This document shows, one piece after another, positions 58,301-64,000 of a stretch of 64,000 nucleotides of DNA. This DNA comes from Mallotus nudiflorus. Its lineage: Eukaryota; Streptophyta; Magnoliopsida; Malpighiales; Euphorbiaceae. The notes beneath the pieces are model-generated. The model was not told the DNA's origin. It made no database searches and worked only from the letters and a program-made list of their open reading frames with translations. Location: assembly GCA_947683625.1 (NCBI GenBank), contig CANTUR010000633.1, forward strand, positions 62,001-126,000, in the 5' to 3' direction. Within the stretch, counting starts at the first letter, position 1, and every line of letters starts with the position of its first letter. The translations under genes and the position numbers were made by a program.

Positions 58301-58770
58301 CAGCATTATCATCTTCTATGTAGATATGACACACATGGGCAATTTTATTTGAATCCTTACCTTGATTATCTGTAATCCTGTATGATATCATTTACAGTTT
58401 TGTCAATTTTAATTCACAAAGTATTATACCGGTTGTAGCCCATCAGGAAGCATCTTCAATTTGATGCAGGATTCAATCTTTAAGTCTTTCAAGCTAGGTA
58501 GTGCTCCTTCCTATACATTCCATTCTTCAAGGCACTAAATTCTTTAACTTAAGTGCTTGAAGCTTCAGAAATCCTCCAAAACTACAAAATACTATTTTGC
58601 CTGTAAATGATCCTAATGAGGGTGTTCTGTTAGTTTAGCTCCAGCTCAACCTTTTAACTCTACAAAGATCATATGAGACTATCGTTAAAGGTTTTGGAAG
58701 ATCCAACACCCCTCCAATGGTTAAGTTAGTTAAAGTGCTTGATGAAGTGAAAGGCAAGAAGTAGAATATA
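58300..58770 (-). pseudogene. CC-NBS-LRR resistance gene remnant (C-terminal LRRs)
   Basis: The - strand carries leucine-rich repeat text typical of RPM1/RPP13-like proteins: Phe-Gly-Gly-Phe-Leu-Lys-Leu-Gln-Ala-Leu-Lys-Leu-Lys-Asn-Leu (about 58600-58545), Glu-Glu-Trp-Asn-Val then stop, Glu-Gly-Ala-Leu-Pro-Ser-Leu-Lys-Asp-Leu-Lys-Ile (about 58530-58480) and Lys-Met-Leu-Pro-Asp-Gly-Leu-Gln-Pro (about 58460-58435). A tail then resembles the usual C-terminus (Asp-Asn-Gln-Gly-Lys-Asp ... Lys-Ile-Ala-His-Val, about 58370-58335). Frameshifts and at least two stops break it. The NB-ARC and coiled-coil parts are absent from the window. Confidence 0.7.
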
Positions 58771-60390
58771 TGTTCCTATTAAAGAAAAGAAAGGAATAAA
58801 ATGAAGAGATGGGTAGTCTTATTCAATAGTATAGTTCATTATGTTTTTTTAAGTCATAAAAAAGAATAACATAAGTTTCTGGTTTAGAGAAAAAAAAAAA
58901 GGAAGAAGAAAATAAGCCAAAGAAAGATTGGTGAAAAACTTACCTGTCACTATTGGGTTTTTTCATTTTATACCTAGTTAGAGCAATGACATGTCAGGAT
59001 AGGATTGGTTGAGCTCTTGGAATGTAGAGACATGGCTTTGGCTTTGAGGGCACGCTTCTAAAGGTGTGCTTCCTAAGGTGAGTAGCTCTGTTAGCTTAAA
59101 TTGAGATTGATGGGATGAGAATTAAATGCGTGGTAGAGAAGTACAATTGTCCCCTTACCAAGGTAGGTGAGATCCTCCTATAAGTGAATAAAATCTTCTT
59201 CTCAGGAACGGCATGAAGTCTGTCAAGAATATATTTGTCTCTAAGGATTAATATGCTTGTACTCTCTAAGTTTGTATGTCAATTTGATTAAAGAAAAAGC
59301 CACGGAGGCGTAAAGGCAAAATTCCTTTACACATGTCCATATGTGGTTGGTAGGAATTTTTATGTATCATTTTATCCTAATAATATAATTGAAATCTTGA
59401 GATTAGGGAGCTTATGCAATATTTGCATTAGATCTTTTAATTATGCAGATACCAATAATGTGAGCGCAATGAGGTTTTAGGGAAGTTTAGATATGGTTCA
59501 ACATTATCTTGCGCATAATGTTAGAAAAATGAGTTGAAATCACTTTACATACAAATATCATATAATGCACACCGGTAGAACCAATTTATAAAACTTAAGT
59601 TTTCTTACAATTTTAAATTTTAGCACCACATATCTTTCCTAATGAGCTAAAATGAACCTTGATAACTTATTTCCAAAACCTTCGAGTCCAAGCCCTGCTA
59701 AGAATCAACAAAGGGGCACAATAAGAGGTAGGGAGGATCCCCATAAACCCTCTGATGCTTAAGTCAAAGAATGTAGAAAGAGAGAGTTTAGAGAGATAAA
59801 AAGAAAAAAGAGTATCAGAGAATAAAATGAATGAGAATGAAGGATATGGGGTCCTATTTATATAGATAGTGATACTTAAACCTAGGAGGAATATGATTCC
59901 TTTTTTATTTAGGTCTTATACCTATTTAGAGAGTATTTCTTCCTGTCTGAGTTTCTTATTAATTAGGAATCCTTCTCCTATCTAATTTGGACATTCTTCA
60001 TCTGTAAGTTACCCCTGCATAGGAAAATAAACCCTTAGTAGAATAGGAACATGTATATAGGGTATCAAGAGTCCTCCCGAAAGTATGTTTGGATATTTAT
60101 GTCTAATGTATCATGATATGATAAATGCATGGTGATGAATAACTCAAAAAAGTGATTCTTTTATCGTAAGAGAGACAACATATGTAATTGCATCTAAGGC
60201 AGAAGGATGATCTCAGGTGGCCTACCTCAATCACAGAAAAAGGATAATGCTCAGTACCGAGTATTGAGATTGTAGTATATGAACATTAGAGCATGAAAAT
60301 GCCAATTGGACCTATAGATGCTCGATGTTTAGGAAATGTCTTGAAGAATTAACCCATCAGTATTATGGAAATGACCTGATGGGACTAGCC
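58771..60390. other. Unclassified repeat-like DNA
   Basis: No gene seen. From about 59640 the wording (a run with AGAGAGAGTTTAGAGAGAT, then GGGGTCCTATTTATATAG near 59850) resembles the promoter/leader part of a gypsy LTR. With the tandem repeat and gag-like pseudogene that follow on the + strand, I infer a degraded element running left to right, but I cannot define LTR ends. Confidence 0.4.
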
Positions 60391-61020
60391 ATCACTAGAG
60401 TTTTGATACTCAGTGCATTAGAAACACTACCCGACTGCCAAACCTTAATATTATCAAAGCGACTTAAGGATGCCAGCTTCAGTCACTGGACTTAGATGCT
60501 CGGTGCATTAAAAGCATAACCCGAGTGCCGAACCTCAGTACTATTGAAGCGACATAAGGGTGCTAACTTCAGTCACTAAACTTAGATGCTTAGTGCATTA
60601 GAAGCGCAGCCCGAGTGCCAAACCTCAGTACTATTGAAGCAACCTAAGGATGCCATCTTCAGTCACTAGACTTACATGCTTGGTGCATTAGAAGCATGGA
60701 TTGAGTGCCAAACCTCAGTGCTATCGAAACAACCTAAAGGTGCTAGCTTCAGTTACTAGACTTAAATGCTCAATGCATTAGAAATATGGCCTGAGTGCCA
60801 AACCTTAATATTATCGAAGCACCTGAGGGTGCCAACTTCAGTCACTGGACTTAGATGCTCAGTGCATTAAAAGAGTAGCTCAAGTGTTGAACCTCAATAC
60901 TATCAAAATGACCTAAGGGTACAAGCTTCAATCACTAAACTTAGATGTTCGATGCATTAAAAGAACAACCCGAGTGTCGAACCTCAGTATTATCAAAGTG
61001 ACCTGAGGGTGCCAACTTCA
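60391..61020. repeat. 90-bp tandem repeat, seven copies
   Basis: The anchor GTGCATTA recurs at 60413, 60503, 60593, 60683, 60773, 60862 and 60952: a 90-bp period with one 89-bp step. Each unit also carries GAGTGCC(A/G)AACCTCAGTA and CTTCAGTCACTAGACTTAGATG. Units differ by about 10-20 percent on inspection. Stops lie in the frames I checked, so it is not a coding repeat in spite of the 30-codon period. Confidence 0.93.
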
Positions 61021-61167
61021 TCTTTGCTAACTTTTTGCCTGTTGTCTTGCTTGCCAATGCCTTTCTGCTGCTATAATCTCATTACTTCTTGGAAAAAAAA
61101 TTTGATTTGCTTAGGTGAAGATTTTCCCTCTTTATTTGCTTTTATTTCTTCTTCATAGGCTTTTATA

Positions 61168-63050
61168 ACTCCACAAGAGCAAGTTAGTTCATATCTTTTT
61201 GCATCTAGGATTGATGATAATATGCTCAAATGGTATGGGAGATGCTTTAGCATTCCTTAGGAATACGTCTTGCATATTGTAGACAAAAATTTCATGGCTC
61301 TCACCCCTCTTTTAGATTGGTAGAAACTAGTCATGTACTTTGATCAGCTAGAAGAGGGGTTAAAATTTCTCTTAAACCCTTTTGTTAGGAGCTTCTTGAA
61401 TAAATACAATATAGCCCCCAACCAATTTCAACCTAATAGTTGTCAAATCTTAACTAGGTATATAGAGTTGATGCATAGGGAGGGTAGAGAGCTAAATCTG
61501 GATATTCTCTAATACATGTATGTTTAAATAAGGAAAAAGGGGAGCTGATGTTTTCTTTATCAATTGTTTTGAACTATAGCATTTTCATTAAGCTTCCAGA
61601 CCTTTACAAGAAATAGAGGCATAGATTTTTCATATTTGAGCATCCATCAGATTTTATCAATATCTGACAGATGTGGGTTGACGATTGCCATAAGGTAAAG
61701 CATCCTCCGAGGTTACGTAAAGAATATACTGAATTAGTGTTGAGACTACATATTCAGAGTATAACTAATGGCACATCTGCTGAGAATTAGTGTTGAGACT
61801 ACATATTCAGAGATACCTCTAGAGAGTTTGCCGTAAGAATATAGATGTTAATGGTAAGTTATGAGATTTTAAAGGATATTCTAACTTTTGTTCTTCTTCA
61901 TGTATAGATGGCTGAATATTTTGCTTTTACAAATGGAATCTTTTTAAATGAATAGCTAAAGACCCAAAAAGATATGCAGATGACTCCACCTACTCTAGAA
62001 CTAAGTGTTTCAGAGGTCTCAGTTGATATTAGACCCAATGATAAAGGAAAAGCAATGGTCGATCCTTCTTCAAAGGAAATATCAGAGGCTCATAAAAAGC
62101 GATCCCAGAATAAAGACTTAGATGTTGAGGAGTAGGAGCTAAGCGGTGAGGTATTTATTAAATGCCCAAAAATTTCTAGATGCCCAGATATGAGAAAATG
62201 GATCTTAAATAAGAAAAAGCCTTTGAGTATCCAAAATTCTTAAGTTAGGGATCAATATGCTGAGTCTTTGTGACTCCTTGAAGAAATCCAATGGTTAATG
62301 GATATGGATAAGGAGGAGTTATTTAACTCCATAATCAAACATTCTCTTAAGGTAATTATCTTTTGCTTTATTTGCTTGTGCTTATGTATACTGGTATTCT
62401 TGGTTATGATCTTTTTCCTTTATTTCAAATGACTTAGGTCTTGCTACTGGCTAAGGAAAGCTACTACTTCCTTAAGAGCTAGTACAACTTAAATAATATA
62501 GAGGTTGGCACGATAGCCATTGATTATGAAAAGAATGTGGAGACAGTAAAAAAGGCACTAGAACTTTACTAGATAAAGCATACGGAGGCCAGATTTAAGG
62601 TTGAGGTGAGCCAGAAGAGGGTTGAAGAGTTGGAAAATTATCAGCCCAACTTACTTTAAAGATCGAGGGACAAGCCTCCTAGTTTGTGGCTTTAGAGAAA
62701 AAAAATCACAAAAGTAGAGAAATCTCATAAAAGAGATAAGAAAAATTATCAAAAGATGGTTTTGATGTTTCTCAAGGCTTACAAGACCGAGTGTCAAAGG
62801 ATCCTACATGCTCAACATCCTCATTTGGACTTCTCTAACCTTGAAAAGATTATGCCCACTGATCTTGCTAAAATAACTATTGAAGAATATGCTCGGAGTA
62901 AGTCTTCTTCTAAGTGATTGAAGAATCCGAAGGCAGCTAGAAAGAAGTCCATTAGTGAAAAATCATCTTTTGAGCAACCAGAGGATCCAAGGTCTATTGG
63001 GGAGAAGTCCCCTTCTAGTTTGGGCCGACCCTGTTGTCTAAGTCTCAAAA
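61168..63050 (+). pseudogene. Gag-like protein of a putative gypsy-type transposon (PF04195-like), degenerate
   Basis: The first 340 bp form one frame with three or so stops: Met-Leu-Lys-Trp-Tyr-Gly, then Phe-Asp-Gln-Leu-Glu-Glu-Gly-Leu-Lys-Phe, then Asn-Pro-Phe-Val-Arg-Ser-Phe-Leu, then Ile-Ala-Pro-Asn-Gln-Phe-Gln-Pro-Asn-Ser (about 61330-61440). This is the signature of the plant 'putative gypsy type transposon' domain. Further pieces follow in shifted frames (Leu-Pro-Asp-Leu-Tyr-Lys-Lys near 61595; Lys-His-Pro-Pro-Arg-Leu-Arg near 61700), and a Lys/Glu-rich coiled-coil-like part lies at 62520-62890. A 29-bp duplication (61731-61759 and 61784-61812) adds to the decay. No polymerase genes follow; an LTR starts at 63124. 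Confidence 0.6.
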
Positions 63051-63123
63051 TTCTAAGAATGTGAATCTTGCTCCCACTAAGGGGATTGAGCCTCTCTAAT
63101 ACTAAGGTAAATTTGTAAATTAC

Positions 63124-64000
63124 TGTGATAACCTTGGTTTTAAAATTATTTTATTAAATATTGAGATATGCAGTGTTAATAAAGTTTAAAAAAAATTATA
63201 TTTAATTATTTCACTAATTTATGAATTATTATCATTATTTTAAGCTTAATTGAATTTTCTACGTAAATATATTAATTTGGATTTATTATTTTGGATGTTT
63301 AAAATTCTATTATGTATGTTTATTATTTTTGAATTTTATTATTTTAATAATGCTAATTTAGTGCATGGTTATTTTAATATTATTATTTTTAAACACTAAT
63401 ATTATTTTCTTAGTTGACATGATTTTGAACATTTTTAATATTGTGAGTACCTCATTATTATTTTATTTTATTAATTTACTTTGTTAATATTTATTAATTG
63501 TGATAGTGGTATTTTATTAATATTATTTTGAGTGTTATTTTATATTATATTGTGTGTATTATTGTTAATATATGTGTGAGTGTTTATATGGTGAGTGTGT
63601 GGATATATATATATATATACAAAAAACCATTTCATTCTTCCCTTCCTTCCCGCGACTCCGGCCTCCTCTCATCACTGCACTTCTCCTTCTTCCTCACGAT
63701 CTGCTCAGTCATTACCAACACCATCATCTTCTCCTTCTCGTCGGCATCGCCATGGAAGAGCTGTAGAAGTCGTCGGTGGACAGCACGCAGAGCAGAAGCA
63801 ACAGCAGCGATCACCGGTGACTTCCCGGCGGTGAGAGCTTGGCTTCCTTGGCTGGGTCGACTCCTTGAGCTGTGGAGAAGATGATCCCAAGCTCCATTCA
63901 AGCTTAAACTTATTCATTTGTAAGTTTTGATTGATTTTAGTTTATGTCAAAAATTTTCTTCATTTTTTTAGCTTGAGTTTAATTGATTTTTTTTGATAAA
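63124..64000 (+). repeat. LTR of the Tekay-related divergent subfamily, cut by window end
   Basis: It starts TGTGATAACC and carries the subterminal GAGATATGCAGTGTTAATAA seen, in reverse complement, at the end of the solo LTR 9178-13409. A TATA run (63605-63620) precedes a GC-rich leader (63640-63890) ending GAGCTGTGGAGAAGATGA, where other members have the GGTGAGTG site. Several overlapping frames are open in this leader on both strands (63528-63917). I treat them as a compositional effect. Confidence 0.75.

Noticed and set aside
60391..61020. CRISPR-like array
   Set aside because: Units are direct 90-bp repeats without unique spacers, in plant DNA; it is a minisatellite-type array.
63528..63917. 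Cluster of five overlapping frames at the right end
   Set aside because: All fall in the GC-rich leader of the LTR starting at 63124; overlap on both strands argues for composition, not genes.

Overview
This is nuclear DNA from a flowering plant, very probably a eudicot. It is strongly AT-rich and consists mostly of retrotransposons. It holds one intron-containing gene that looks intact, a multidomain FKBP of the ROF1/FKBP62 type at 35949-39341 on the + strand. Split genes with GT-AG introns, tRNA-Met-primed Ty3/gypsy elements with a chromodomain, an L1-type LINE, an Rf-like PPR pseudogene and the remains of a CC-NBS-LRR resistance gene all point to a plant. I cannot name the species. I see no tRNA, rRNA or CRISPR.

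Left block (1-35000) is a nest of retroelements. The oldest recognisable layer is an L1-type LINE on the - strand, now in pieces at 32670-34967, 21231-21245 and 13869-14660. Three LTR insertions split it: a degraded LTR ending at 13868, a solo LTR at 14661-21230 (itself holding a second solo LTR at 15685-18976 in the opposite orientation), and a full-length Tekay/Del-type chromovirus at 21246-32664. Target-site duplications support this order: CACAT for the full-length element, AACAT for the inner solo LTR, CAATG/TAATG for the outer solo LTR. The degraded LTR is in turn split by another solo LTR (9178-13409) and by a second Tekay copy (1-8220, cut by the window edge). Removing the insertions restores continuous LINE reading frame. 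Both Tekay copies are dead: Gag carries many stops, and frameshifts separate protease from reverse transcriptase. Copy 1 still keeps an unbroken 904-residue RT-RNase H-integrase block.

Middle (35000-41900): upstream of the FKBP gene lie a poly(A)-only insertion flanked by an 11-bp direct repeat, a three-unit heat-shock-element match at 35765-35779 and a TATA box at 35819. The gene has 12 coding exons giving 574 residues (three FKBP domains, a TPR clamp and a basic C-terminal region), with one GC-AG intron. The HSE fits the known heat-induced, HSP90-linked role of ROF proteins. Its 3' flank is unremarkable AT-rich DNA.

Right block (41900-64000) is retroelement debris plus broken defence and fertility-type genes: a two-monomer tandem repeat (43150-43985), a plant-mobile-domain pseudogene (44795-45083), three LTR pieces of the Tekay-related family (45084-50634) that end at one deletion junction, a Tat/Ogre-like LTR with primer-binding site (51228-53316) that cut into an Rf-like PPR pseudogene (53317-54615), an NBS-LRR C-terminal remnant (58300-58770), a 90-bp tandem repeat (60391-61020) in front of a gypsy-type gag-like pseudogene (61168-63050), and the start of another LTR (63124 to the end).

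I did not find a convincing new biological system. The most worthwhile leads are the conserved leader inside the Tekay LTRs (TATA box, GC-rich open segment, splice-donor-like and acceptor-like sites, hairpin, 54-bp duplication), the poly(A)-only retroinsertion, and the heat-type promoter of the FKBP gene.
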